NCBI RefSeq assembly: GCF_030538285.1
Contig: NZ_JAUNUG010000020.1
Span: 1-52,587 of the forward strand
Reading direction: 5' to 3'
From: Corynebacterium sp.
Lineage (GTDB): Bacteria; Actinomycetota; Actinomycetes; Mycobacteriales; Mycobacteriaceae
DNA length: 52,587 nt
A model generated the notes under the pieces. The model saw only the letters and a list, made by a program, of their open reading frames with translations. It was not told the origin of the DNA and did no database searches. The position numbers and the translations under genes were made by a program. Below, one piece after another: positions 8,231 to 17,431 of this stretch. The first letter of the stretch is position 1, and each line of letters opens with the position of its first letter.

Positions 8231-9841
8231 TTGACCCCGAAGACCACGGGCGAGGCTCTGCCCTCGACCATGAAGGAACTGAAGGACACTCTCTGGAAGG
8301 CCGCCGATAGGCTCCGCGGCTCGATGGACGCCTCCCAGTACAAGGACGTCATCCTTGGCCTGGTGTTCCTCAAGTACGTCTCTGACGCTTTCACCGAACG
8401 TCGAGCCCAAATCCGCAAGGAACTCGCAGCGAACGGCATGACGGAAGAGCAGATCGACATGCTCATTGACGATGTCGACGAATACACCGGCCACGGCGTG
8501 TTCTGGGTTTCAGCAGAAGCCCGCTGGGAGTACCTGGCCAACAACGCCAAGGGACTCCCGGCCATGAACGGTCAGGCGCCGAAGAGCATCGGTGAGCTGG
8601 TCGACACCGCCATGAACCTGGTCATGGACCACAACCCCACCCTCGCCGGCACATTGCCGCGCATCTTCAACCGCGACAACGTCGACCAGCGCCGCCTCGG
8701 CGGGCTGATTGATCTGTTCAACACCACCCGCTTCACCGGACAGGGCCCCGCCCGTGCTCGAGATCTCCTCGGTGAGGTCTACGAGTACTTCCTGGAGAAG
8801 TTCGCTCGCGCGGAGGGCAAGCGCGGCGGCGAGTTCTACACCCCGGCCGATGTTGTCCGGGTTCTCGTTGAGGTTCTGGAGCCGACCAGCGGACGGGTCT
8901 ACGACCCCTGCTGTGGTTCGGGCGGCATGTTCGTCCAGACGGAGAAGTTCCTCGATGCCCACAACGAGGACCGCACCGCTATCTCGGTCTACGGCCAGGA
9001 ACTCAATGAACGCACCTGGCGGATGGCCAAGATGAACCTGGCCATCCACGGACTCAACGGCAACCTCGCTCCCCGCTGGGGAGACACCTTCGCCCGAGAC
9101 CAGCACGCGGACATGCAGGCCGACTACACCCTGGCCAACCCCCCGTTCAACATCAAGGACTGGGCACGCAACGAGGAAGACCCCCGCTGGCGCTACGGTG
9201 TGCCCCCGAAGAACAACGCCAACTACGCCTGGATCCAGCACATCATCTCCAAGCTGGCCCCCGGCGGCTCCGCCGGCGTGGTCATGGCCAACGGATCCAT
9301 GTCCTCCAACACCGGTGGCGAAGGCAAGATCCGTGCCGAGCTGGTGGAAGCCAACCTTGTCTCCTGCATGGTGGCACTTCCCACCCAGCTGTTCAGATCC
9401 ACCGGCATCCCGGTGTGCGTCTGGTTCTTCGCCAAGGACAAAACCACTGGTGAGCAAGGTTCCAACGACCGCACTGACCAGGTCCTTTTCATTGACGCCC
9501 GCAACCTCGGCACAATGATCGACCGCGCGGAACGAGAGCTCACCACCGAGGACATCGCCAAGATCGCCGACACCTTCCACGCATGGCGCGGCACCCCATC
9601 CGCCGAGAGTAAGACCTACGAGGATGAAGCCGGTTTCTGCTACTCAGCCACCCTGGAAGAAATCAGGGACGCTGACTACGCCTTGACACCCGGGCGCTAC
9701 GTGGGTGTAACCGACGTCGAGGACGATGGCGAACCGATTGAAGAGAAGATCTCTCGTCTGAAGAAGGAACTCTTTGAGCAGTTCAAAGAATCCGAGCGGC
9801 TGGCTGCCGTGGTGCGTGAGCAATTAAGGAAGATTCACTGA
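8231..9841 (+). CDS. hsdM: Type I restriction-modification methylase subunit HsdM
   Basis: A canonical HsdM of about 536 residues that methylates adenine in the HsdS-specified site, normally as M2S. The N-terminal HsdM domain (AADRLRGSMDASQYKDVILG) is followed by SAM motif DPCCGSGG (about 225-232) and catalytic NPPF (303-306). I prefer the TTG at 8231, preceded by AAGGAAAA, because homology begins just after it. In-frame GTG 8165 and ATG 8177 would add a poorly conserved extension. The stop overlaps the hsdS ATG by one base (TGATG). Confidence 0.92.
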   Translation: MTPKTTGEALPSTMKELKDTLWKAADRLRGSMDASQYKDVILGLVFLKYVSDAFTERRAQIRKELAANGMTEEQIDMLIDDVDEYTGHGVFWVSAEARWEYLANNAKGLPAMNGQAPKSIGELVDTAMNLVMDHNPTLAGTLPRIFNRDNVDQRRLGGLIDLFNTTRFTGQGPARARDLLGEVYEYFLEKFARAEGKRGGEFYTPADVVRVLVEVLEPTSGRVYDPCCGSGGMFVQTEKFLDAHNEDRTAISVYGQELNERTWRMAKMNLAIHGLNGNLAPRWGDTFARDQHADMQADYTLANPPFNIKDWARNEEDPRWRYGVPPKNNANYAWIQHIISKLAPGGSAGVVMANGSMSSNTGGEGKIRAELVEANLVSCMVALPTQLFRSTGIPVCVWFFAKDKTTGEQGSNDRTDQVLFIDARNLGTMIDRAERELTTEDIAKIADTFHAWRGTPSAESKTYEDEAGFCYSATLEEIRDADYALTPGRYVGVTDVEDDGEPIEEKISRLKKELFEQFKESERLAAVVREQLRKIH

Positions 9842-11037
9842 TGTTTCCCCGTAATTGGAACCTACGCACTGTTGAAGACCTCTGTCTCCGAATTACCAGC
9901 GGGGGCACTCCAAAGCGCTCAAACCCTAACTACTATGAGCCTGGCACAATACCGTGGATTAAAACAGCAGATCTAAACGATGCTTATATTCACCAATACA
10001 GCGAGTATATATCGGAAGCGGGACTTCGAGAATCCTCTGCAAAGCTGCTCCCTGCAAACACAGTGCTTATGGCTATGTACGGCGCTACGGTCGGAATGCT
10101 CGGCATGCTCACTGAAGAAGCAACCTGTAACCAAGCTTCCTGTGCATTAATTGCGGATCCAGCCGTTTGTGACCACCGGTGGTTATTTTATGCACTGTTA
10201 AATGATAGAGATTTCATTATTTCGCAGGCTACAGGAGCTGCTCAGCAAAATTTGAGTGGAAAAACTATTCGTCAGTTCCAATACCCCACTCCCCCCCTCA
10301 AAGAACAGCAGGCCATCGCAGAAGTTCTCGGGGCTCTCGACGACAAGATCGCAACCAACATCAAATTGGGTCGCAGTGTAGAAGATCTAGGAGCGGCCCA
10401 TTTCTCCGGCTTAGGACTAGATGTCGAACCAGCCGGGGAGGGCATCTCGTTGGATAGTCTGTTCGATTTTAACCCTCGCAGAACCGTTTCGTCCGAGAAC
10501 CCGACCATCATCGCTATGAAAGATCTCCCCACAGCCACCCCACTGGTGGAGGAGTGGACCACCGGTTCCCGAAAAGGTGGAGCTCGATTTAAGAACGGCG
10601 ACACTCTCATCGCCAGGATCACCCCCTGCCTCGAGAACCGTAAGACCGCTTTTGTCGATTTCTTGGGTGACGGGGAGGTCGGCATTGGATCAACCGAATT
10701 CATCGTCATGAGGTCAAAGAACAATCTTCCACTCGGAGTGTCTTACTTCATGGCGATCAGCGAGCGCTTTCGTGATTTTGCAATCCAAAACCTTATAGGC
10801 ACCTCCGGCAGACAACGAGTATCAGCCGCGGATCTCGCCAGACACACCATATCCCCGGTCGACGCAACTAAACTGCAGGAATTCGGCAGTTGGGCAGACG
10901 ATAATCTCGCGTTCTTGGGGACCCTGCGCGAAGAAAACCGCACTCTCGCAGAGATCCGCGATGCCCTCCTGCCTCCGTTGATGTCGGGCAAGCTCCGGGT
11001 GAAGGACGCAGAAAAGGTTGTCGAGGACGCAGTCTGA
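9841..11037 (+). CDS. hsdS: Type I restriction-modification specificity subunit HsdS
   Basis: 398 residues with two target-recognition domains separated by a conserved helix (PLKEQQAIAEVLGALDDKI, about residues 150-180) and ending in a second helix (EIRDALLPPLMSGKLRVKD). The two domains normally each read one half of a bipartite site. The first (about 9841-10310) is clearly more AT-rich than the second and than hsdM and hsdR around it, suggesting domain exchange by recombination. Length is normal for a complete two-domain HsdS. It is translationally coupled to hsdM. Confidence 0.92.
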   Translation: MFPRNWNLRTVEDLCLRITSGGTPKRSNPNYYEPGTIPWIKTADLNDAYIHQYSEYISEAGLRESSAKLLPANTVLMAMYGATVGMLGMLTEEATCNQASCALIADPAVCDHRWLFYALLNDRDFIISQATGAAQQNLSGKTIRQFQYPTPPLKEQQAIAEVLGALDDKIATNIKLGRSVEDLGAAHFSGLGLDVEPAGEGISLDSLFDFNPRRTVSSENPTIIAMKDLPTATPLVEEWTTGSRKGGARFKNGDTLIARITPCLENRKTAFVDFLGDGEVGIGSTEFIVMRSKNNLPLGVSYFMAISERFRDFAIQNLIGTSGRQRVSAADLARHTISPVDATKLQEFGSWADDNLAFLGTLREENRTLAEIRDALLPPLMSGKLRVKDAEKVVEDAV

Positions 11038-11135
11038 TCCGCATCTAGCGTCGACTGGGCTCCTTCATGGCCTGAGCAGCAGCCGGCGCTGGATAGAGTT
11101 AAGTCAACGACCTAACAGAAGAAAGCAGGAAGGGC

Positions 11136-14100
11136 ATGCAGAGCAGCTTCTCCGAGGCCGACTGGGAAATCCTCGTCCTCGACCAGCTCGGGGAGCACAG
11201 CTGGCTCCCCACCCATGGTGATGCCATCGCCCCGGGTACCGGGGAGCGTGACTCCTGGGCGGAGTTGCTCATCCGCCCCCGCCTACTGGTTGCTCTGCGC
11301 CGGCTGAACCCTGATGTGCCAGATCAGTACCTCCAGCAGGCGTGCGCTGAGATCGCCGCCCCAACGTCGCAAGACGCGATCACCGAGAACCATCGCATCC
11401 ACAAGATGTTCGTCGACGGCTACCGCATCTCCTACCTTGATGACGACGGCATCGAGCACAACCCCACCCTGCGGATCATCGGCTCAGAGGAGTACGGCAA
11501 CGACTTCCTCGCCGTCAACCAGGTCACCCTCGTCCACGGTGACTACCGCCGTCGCTTCGACGTGGTGCTGTACTGCAACGGCATGCCCGTGAGCATCATG
11601 GAACTGAAGAAGGCTGGTGCCCACACTGCGGATGTGGCTGCTGCCCACGCCCAGCTGCAGACCTACCTGCGCGAGTTTCCCATGGCGTTCCGGTTCTGCG
11701 TGTTCACCTTCGCCTCCGACGGCCTGGACGCGAAGTACGGCACCCCGTTCACCCCGCTCAACCACTTCTCTCCCTGGAACGTCGACGATGACGGCAACCC
11801 CGTCCCTGCTGGTAGCACCAGCAATGGTCAGGCAGTGCTGCCGATTGAAACCGCCATCGACGGCCTGTACAACCCCACCCGGTTCCTCCAACTCCTACGC
11901 TCCTACACCGCCTTCGACGCCGGCGCGGACGGCCTGGTCAAGCGGATCGCCAAGCCACACCAGTACTTCGCCGTCACCAAGGCTGTGGGTTCCACGATTG
12001 AAGCTGTGCGGACCAACGGTAAGGCCGGCGTAGTGTGGCACACGCAGGGCTCGGGCAAATCCATGGAAATGGAGCTCTACACCGCCGCTGTCATGCGCCA
12101 ACCGGAGCTGAAAAACCCCACCATCGTTCTGGTCACCGACCGCACCGAACTCGACGGGCAGCTCTACTCGGGCTTTGCCCGCTCCCAGCTGCTTCCCGAC
12201 ACCCCGCAGCAGGTTGCGACTAGAGCACAGCTGCGCGAGGAGCTGACCGGGCGGGGCACCGGCGGCATCTACTTCACCACCCTGCAGAAGTTCGGCCTGA
12301 CCAAAGAAGAAAAGGATTCCGGCACCGAACACCCGCTGCTCAGCGACCGTAAGAACATCATCGTCATCGTCGATGAGGCTCACCGCAGCCACTACGACGA
12401 CCTAGACGGCTACGCCCGTCACCTCCGCGATGCCCTGCCCCATGCCACGCTCATCGCTTTTACCGGCACCCCAATCTCGTTCGAGGACCGCAACACCCGC
12501 GAAGTCTTCGGTGACTACATCGACATCTACGACCTGTCCCGCGCGGTCGAAGACGGTGCCACCGTCCCCGTCTACTTCGAACCTCGACTGATCAAAGTCC
12601 AACTGGCCACGGACGTCACCACCGATGACCTGGATTCCGCGGCTGCTGAGGCCACCGCCGGCCTGGCCGACGAAGACAAAGCCAAGATCGAGCAGTCCGT
12701 GGCCGTGGTCAACGCCGTCTACGGCGCCCCCGACCGACTGGCTACCCTCGCCAAGGATCTCGTCACCCACTGGGAGCAGCGCCGTGACGCGGTAGCACCG
12801 TTCATCGCTGACCCCGACGGGACACCCATTTTCGGCAAGGCCCTGATCGTCGGGGCCACCCGAGAGATCTGCGCCAACATCTACACCGCGATCACCACCC
12901 TGCGTCCCAACTGGCATTCCGACGAGCTCGACAAAGGCAAGATCAAGGTCGTCTACTCCGGTTCCGCATCCGACGCTCCCCCGGTCTCGGACCATGTGCG
13001 CCGCCCGTCAGCCAACAACACCATCAAGGAACGGTTGAAAGACCCGGAGGATGAACTCGAGCTCGTCATCGTCAAGGACATGATGCTCACCGGCTTCGAC
13101 GCCCCTCCCCTACACACCCTCTACCTCGACCGGCCGCTCAAGGGTGCGCTGCTGATGCAGACCCTTGCCCGCGTCAACCGCACCTTCCGAGGGAAAACCG
13201 ACGGTCTCCTTGTCGCCTATGCCCCGCTGGCGGACAACCTTGCCCGGGCCCTGGCCGAGTACTCCCACACGGACCAGGCCCGCAAGCCTGTCGGCAAGAA
13301 CATCGAGGAAGCTGCCGCCCTGGTCAAGGTCCTCGTCTTCCGGATCCGGGAACTGCTCATCGGTTACGACTGGCGGGCTGTCCTCAACCAGCCAGGGCCC
13401 AAATCGTTCCTCAATGCGGTCACCGGCGCAGTGAACTTCCTCCGCGATCCATCCAACCCCGGCAATGCCACCGCAGAGGACGAATCAGAGAAGCTGTCCG
13501 TCCGCTACCGGCACACCGCCGGACAACTCGCCCGCGCCTGGGCACTGTGCACCGGGTCCGGACAGTTGGAGGAGCTTCGCCCCGAGATCCAGGTGTATGA
13601 GGAAATTCGGGTGTGGATGGGCAAGTACGACGCCCAGGACCGCGCCAGCCGAGGTGAGCCCGTTCCCGAGGACGTCCAACGCATGCTCGGACAACTCATC
13701 GCCTCCGCCACAGACGCCACTGGCGAGGTCCTGGACATTTACGCCGCAGCCGGCATGCCGAACCCGTCACTGGATGACCTGACACCGGAGTTCATCGCCA
13801 AGACACAGCAGGCACGCAACCCCCAGCTGGCGATCGAGGCCCTGCGGGCGTTGATCGCGGAGGAATCACGTCGGTCAACACGTAACAACGTCATTCGGCA
13901 GCGGGCGTTTTCCGAGCGGATCACCGAGCTGATGAACAAGTACACCAACCAACAGTTGACCTCGGCGGAGGTCATCGCCGAGCTGGTGGCCCTGGCCAAG
14001 GAAGTCGCGGAGGAAGCCAACCGGGGAAAGCAGTTTGATCCCCCGCTCAACGGTGAAGAGCTGGCCTTCTACGATGCTGTGGTCCTAAATGAGTCTGCCT

Positions 14101-14324
14101 TCAATGGTCAGGGGCCGAGCGTCCTCGCCGAGATCGCTCGACAGTTGGTTGCAGTCATGCGGCGCGACGTGCGTACCGACTGGACCGTCCGAGAGGATGT
14201 TCGCGCCAAACTGAGGTCTTCGGTGAAACGCATCCTCGTCCTCAACGGGTATCCGCGGGACAAGCAGCCGGAGGCAATTAAGCAGGTAATCGAGCAGATG
14301 GAGATGATGACGCAGGCTGCATAG
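11136..14324 (+). CDS. hsdR: Type I restriction endonuclease subunit HsdR
   Basis: 1062 residues. The N-terminal nuclease domain shows the D...ELK pattern (RFDVVLYCNG then SIMELKKAG). A SF2 translocase follows, with Walker A in TQGSGKS (about 303-309), Walker B DEAH (413-416) and TGTPISFED as motif III. The C-terminal helical region would dock on the methylase. HsdR translocates DNA using ATP and cuts far from the unmethylated site. The ATG at 11136 follows GCAGGAAGG. A 98-bp gap separates it from hsdS, leaving room for separate control. It looks intact. Confidence 0.94.
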   Translation: MQSSFSEADWEILVLDQLGEHSWLPTHGDAIAPGTGERDSWAELLIRPRLLVALRRLNPDVPDQYLQQACAEIAAPTSQDAITENHRIHKMFVDGYRISYLDDDGIEHNPTLRIIGSEEYGNDFLAVNQVTLVHGDYRRRFDVVLYCNGMPVSIMELKKAGAHTADVAAAHAQLQTYLREFPMAFRFCVFTFASDGLDAKYGTPFTPLNHFSPWNVDDDGNPVPAGSTSNGQAVLPIETAIDGLYNPTRFLQLLRSYTAFDAGADGLVKRIAKPHQYFAVTKAVGSTIEAVRTNGKAGVVWHTQGSGKSMEMELYTAAVMRQPELKNPTIVLVTDRTELDGQLYSGFARSQLLPDTPQQVATRAQLREELTGRGTGGIYFTTLQKFGLTKEEKDSGTEHPLLSDRKNIIVIVDEAHRSHYDDLDGYARHLRDALPHATLIAFTGTPISFEDRNTREVFGDYIDIYDLSRAVEDGATVPVYFEPRLIKVQLATDVTTDDLDSAAAEATAGLADEDKAKIEQSVAVVNAVYGAPDRLATLAKDLVTHWEQRRDAVAPFIADPDGTPIFGKALIVGATREICANIYTAITTLRPNWHSDELDKGKIKVVYSGSASDAPPVSDHVRRPSANNTIKERLKDPEDELELVIVKDMMLTGFDAPPLHTLYLDRPLKGALLMQTLARVNRTFRGKTDGLLVAYAPLADNLARALAEYSHTDQARKPVGKNIEEAAALVKVLVFRIRELLIGYDWRAVLNQPGPKSFLNAVTGAVNFLRDPSNPGNATAEDESEKLSVRYRHTAGQLARAWALCTGSGQLEELRPEIQVYEEIRVWMGKYDAQDRASRGEPVPEDVQRMLGQLIASATDATGEVLDIYAAAGMPNPSLDDLTPEFIAKTQQARNPQLAIEALRALIAEESRRSTRNNVIRQRAFSERITELMNKYTNQQLTSAEVIAELVALAKEVAEEANRGKQFDPPLNGEELAFYDAVVLNESAFNGQGPSVLAEIARQLVAVMRRDVRTDWTVREDVRAKLRSSVKRILVLNGYPRDKQPEAIKQVIEQMEMMTQAA

Positions 14325-14361
14325 CCCAAGACAGATCGAGATCTCGTGCCCACACGAGTAC

Positions 14362-14392
14362 TGTTCGCCGCGAATCAAGCTATCGGCGAACA
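14362..14392. terminator. Hairpin between hsdR and the convergent 91-residue ORF
   Basis: TGTTCGCCG (14362-14370) pairs with CGGCGAACA (14384-14392); a smaller CTCGTG/CACGAG hairpin is just upstream. There is no clear U-tract, but the position between convergent genes fits a bidirectional stop. Confidence 0.5.
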
Positions 14393-14655
14393 CCCGTTGT
14401 TTGACGCGCGCCGCGAGTTGGCTGCACCATGGCCGCAAGTGGGGGCCGCTTGTTTCCCGTGACGGGATCGATTCGTCGAGGATCCACAGGGACGCCGGAT
14501 GAGTCCAGCTTTTTGCCGTGGATCTGCGACATGGTCGACCAGTAGCGAACCCGTGCCTTCTCCTCCGTCACCGGGCTGTCATACTCGTCCGCAAGGTCTC
14601 TGGAGAGTTTATAGTACTTCCATACTTTGATTTCTCCCGTCAGTCGATCTGTCAT
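14380..14655 (-). CDS. Hypothetical protein coupled to the DUF262 gene
   Basis: 91 residues, basic, beginning MTDRLTGEIKVWKYYKLSRD, with no family I recognise. I chose the ATG at 14655 because it sits 6 nt after GAGGAGG and overlaps the stop of the upstream DUF262 gene as ATGA; the frame is open further upstream but that part is inside the DUF262 gene. The overlap implies co-translation and a shared role, for example a cognate inhibitor or accessory subunit (inference). Confidence 0.6.
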   Translation of the reverse strand: MTDRLTGEIKVWKYYKLSRDLADEYDSPVTEEKARVRYWSTMSQIHGKKLDSSGVPVDPRRIDPVTGNKRPPLAAMVQPTRGARQTTGVRR

Positions 14656-17102
14656 TTGGGCCTCCTCTGCTCCATACTTCCCTCCGCCAAGTGTTCCAGC
14701 CAACGCGAGACTTCACCCGCAGCCATGGAATCATGCAGCGCATTCGGAGAATAGAACGCCGGAGTATCGATGGTCAGTGCAATTGCAGCCAAGATCTGTT
14801 CCTTGGATGCCCCAGCGACACCGTCGGCAGTCTTCAAACTCAGGAGGTCGCTGCCTTCGAGCGCAGAGCCGGGATTCTCCGGACGGTAGACTTGGAACGC
14901 CTCCACGAACTGAATACGAAGGGACTCGCTGTCCCCCGGGGAGATGTCGGGACGGGCAAACTCATCGTCGATTAGTTCTTTGAAAACAACCAGCTCATCG
15001 AAGGGTGACTCCGACCCGGAATCCGTCTCGTTCGTCTCCTCGTCAGATTTCGTTCGTCGCAGAGTGAACACAAGTTCTTCCGTATCCAGTCCCAGGAAAT
15101 CGAAAATGCGTCGCAACTCCTTCATCTTCGACCAGGTTGAGCTTGCAACGAAGACGCCCAAGGCGTTGTCGACTCGCACAACACCCTGCGGCTCCGAATT
15201 GTCGGGATCTAGTATCACGAGGGCAGCGGAGCCGGCCATCGCATAATTGATCAGTTCACTCCGATGCTCGTCGAGAAGCACGCGGAGGAGTCGCGGCATA
15301 AGATCGGCCCAGCTGGTCACCGGGATCTTCACATCTTCATACTCGAAGGACATCACCGTGCGGCCGGTGAAGTCTGTGTCATCGCCCATCGGCTCAGTTG
15401 GGGGAGCCACCCGAACCGGCTCGTACGACGTTTCAGGGAAGCGCCAGTAGTTCAGTGCGTCCGCCAGCAGCTTGTCGGTGCGCTGCCGGATCGCTTCCTC
15501 GTCCCACATTTCGCGGTCACGAACGTCATTATTCAGGCGGTAGGCAGTCTCCCGCAGTCCGTTCTCTCGATCACGCTTCTGCAGGAACGGCAGATTGGAA
15601 TAACTCGAGTTGTAACCAGTGACCGTCAAATTGCCGACACGATTCAGCCAGGTTCGGTGAATCTCTTCGGCCCTAGCCCCCAACTCCTCGCGCCATTGGG
15701 AGCTGAGAGTTTGAGGCATGATGTGCTCGATGCTGACCACCTGGTTTTCCAGAGCTGAGGCAATGTCCTTGGTGTCATTGGAATCGCCGTTCTCCAGAAC
15801 ATCAAAGAGATAGCGAGTTGTCGCTTTGTTGAGCCGGAACATGTTCCTCGTAGTGAAAGCCTCACTGAATTCATCATTGTCAGGAATCCGGCCCGAAGTT
15901 TCATCCCTTCTACGGAGAAGGTAGACAATGACGTCGAAGGTACTGTCACCGTCACGCCGCAGCTTTCGCACCTCGTTGTACATGGTCGCGTAGATCTTAT
16001 TGAGAGCATTCGCGCCCACCGAAGAGATGGTTCGACGGAATGTGTGCGTCTCCAGGAGCCGGATGATGCGCGCAAATTCTTCCTCGCTGATAAGTCCCTG
16101 CTTGACCTCCTTGTACAGCGGGAGGAGCAACGGTATTAGCACGTCACCGCGGATGAGATTGAAGCGGCCGAGAACTCGATCCAACTTCGCGTTACCCGTC
16201 TCCGGATGATCGAGCTCCCGGAACAACTCCGAGTAGTCGTGCAACTCGCGGAGTGTATCGGCAACCGGCTCCTTTTTCTTGCCCAGAAGTGTCTTGAACT
16301 CGTCGTAAACAGCGTTCTGATTCGGGGTGCGAAACAGACGGATTGTCAGGTACCAGCGGATGAACCAGTCCGTGCGGTACCCGACATTCCGCTCCATCGT
16401 GTTCCAATAGTTCTCATAGAGAAACTCCTGCGTTGCAGAATCCAGTCCCATGAGCACAAGGTTGCGGATCTTGTCAGCTTCGCTGAGTGCGAGCCCGGTA
16501 GAGTTGAGCGACTCAAAAATCCGTTGCGGATCGTCGTGCGCCTCAAGATCGAGGATCATGAGATCCAGGCGTTCGATCGCATTCCATATTTCATCGCCGG
16601 TCAGCGATGTACGCGCGAGCCGGTCCATGAAATAGCGGTAGTTGGAAGTGAGGTTGGAGTCCTCGATGAAGTGCTTCTCGTCAAGGTAGAGCCGACGATA
16701 TGCATCGGCGTCGTTCTTCACTGGTTTTAACTTGAACTTCGGGTCGCTCGACCTCTCGCTGATGAGGAGGAAGCTGCGCCGAATTCGATCGGCGAGTTCT
16801 TCATCAGTGGTCTCCAGTACGCCGGCATCCAGTGAGCGGGTCAACGCCAACATCAGCAGACTCAACGTGGTCAGCCGCTGCTGGCCGTCGATGACGATCC
16901 ACAGAAAGGAGGTCTCAGGATTACCCACTATGGAACCGAAGAAATGCTTGGGTCGGCCCTGGGTGATCAGATCCTCGAGATCGTCAAAGAGACGTTCACA
17001 CTGCTTCCTCGACCAATCGTAATTGCGCTGGTACACCGGCACGATGAGCCGCTTTTCCACACTGTCGAAAATCTTGGTGGCGCTCTTTACTTCTCCCCGC
17101 AC
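14652..17102 (-). CDS. DUF262 and DUF1524 (GmrSD-like) protein
   Basis: 816 residues. The N-terminal DUF262 (ParB-like, GmrS type) shows VPVYQRNYDW (21-30) and the IDGQQRLTTL signature (71-80). The C-terminal half carries a DUF1524 HNH-type nuclease: EHIMPQ at about residue 457, followed by VGNLTVTGYNSSYSN. Fused GmrSD proteins are type IV restriction enzymes that use NTP and cut modified, such as glucosylated, phage DNA; single-chain forms of this size are common in defence islands. The start is GTG at 17102 after AAAGGG. It faces hsdR tail to tail and looks intact. Confidence 0.88.
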   Translation of the reverse strand: MRGEVKSATKIFDSVEKRLIVPVYQRNYDWSRKQCERLFDDLEDLITQGRPKHFFGSIVGNPETSFLWIVIDGQQRLTTLSLLMLALTRSLDAGVLETTDEELADRIRRSFLLISERSSDPKFKLKPVKNDADAYRRLYLDEKHFIEDSNLTSNYRYFMDRLARTSLTGDEIWNAIERLDLMILDLEAHDDPQRIFESLNSTGLALSEADKIRNLVLMGLDSATQEFLYENYWNTMERNVGYRTDWFIRWYLTIRLFRTPNQNAVYDEFKTLLGKKKEPVADTLRELHDYSELFRELDHPETGNAKLDRVLGRFNLIRGDVLIPLLLPLYKEVKQGLISEEEFARIIRLLETHTFRRTISSVGANALNKIYATMYNEVRKLRRDGDSTFDVIVYLLRRRDETSGRIPDNDEFSEAFTTRNMFRLNKATTRYLFDVLENGDSNDTKDIASALENQVVSIEHIMPQTLSSQWREELGARAEEIHRTWLNRVGNLTVTGYNSSYSNLPFLQKRDRENGLRETAYRLNNDVRDREMWDEEAIRQRTDKLLADALNYWRFPETSYEPVRVAPPTEPMGDDTDFTGRTVMSFEYEDVKIPVTSWADLMPRLLRVLLDEHRSELINYAMAGSAALVILDPDNSEPQGVVRVDNALGVFVASSTWSKMKELRRIFDFLGLDTEELVFTLRRTKSDEETNETDSGSESPFDELVVFKELIDDEFARPDISPGDSESLRIQFVEAFQVYRPENPGSALEGSDLLSLKTADGVAGASKEQILAAIALTIDTPAFYSPNALHDSMAAGEVSRWLEHLAEGSMEQRRPK

Positions 17103-17198
17103 CGTTTCGTGCCCTTTCGCAGATTCGCTGAGTTCTACCGGGGATTATACGGAGAGCACACATCGCTGCGAGGTGGATTACGAACGGAGTGTCGAACC

Positions 17199-17405
17199 CT
17201 ACCCCTCCCACACCTCCGGACGGAGCAGTTCCCGCGCGCCGTCGATCTTCATGCCGATGATGCGGCCGTAGGGGTCGAGGTCGAAGATGACCTCGCCGTT
17301 CATGCCCTGGAGGGTTAAACCGCCTACCACACGGTGGCTGGGCTTTTCCGGGGTGCCGAGGGTGAGGTAGGCGGAGTTGCCATGGGGGTCGTAGGTGAGG
17401 TCCAT
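17199..17405 (-). CDS. DUF2283 family small protein
   Basis: 68 residues matching the DUF2283 pattern: MDLTYDPHGNSAYLTLG, then EVIFDLDPYGRIIGMKIDGA and a short tail. These small beta proteins occur widely in bacteria and often near toxin-antitoxin or mobile regions; function is unknown. ATG start at 17405. It stands alone between the island and the aldehyde dehydrogenase gene and is at or near the right island boundary. Confidence 0.8.
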   Translation of the reverse strand: MDLTYDPHGNSAYLTLGTPEKPSHRVVGGLTLQGMNGEVIFDLDPYGRIIGMKIDGARELLRPEVWEG

Positions 17406-17431
17406 GGCTTAAAGGTAGCGTCGATAAGCTC

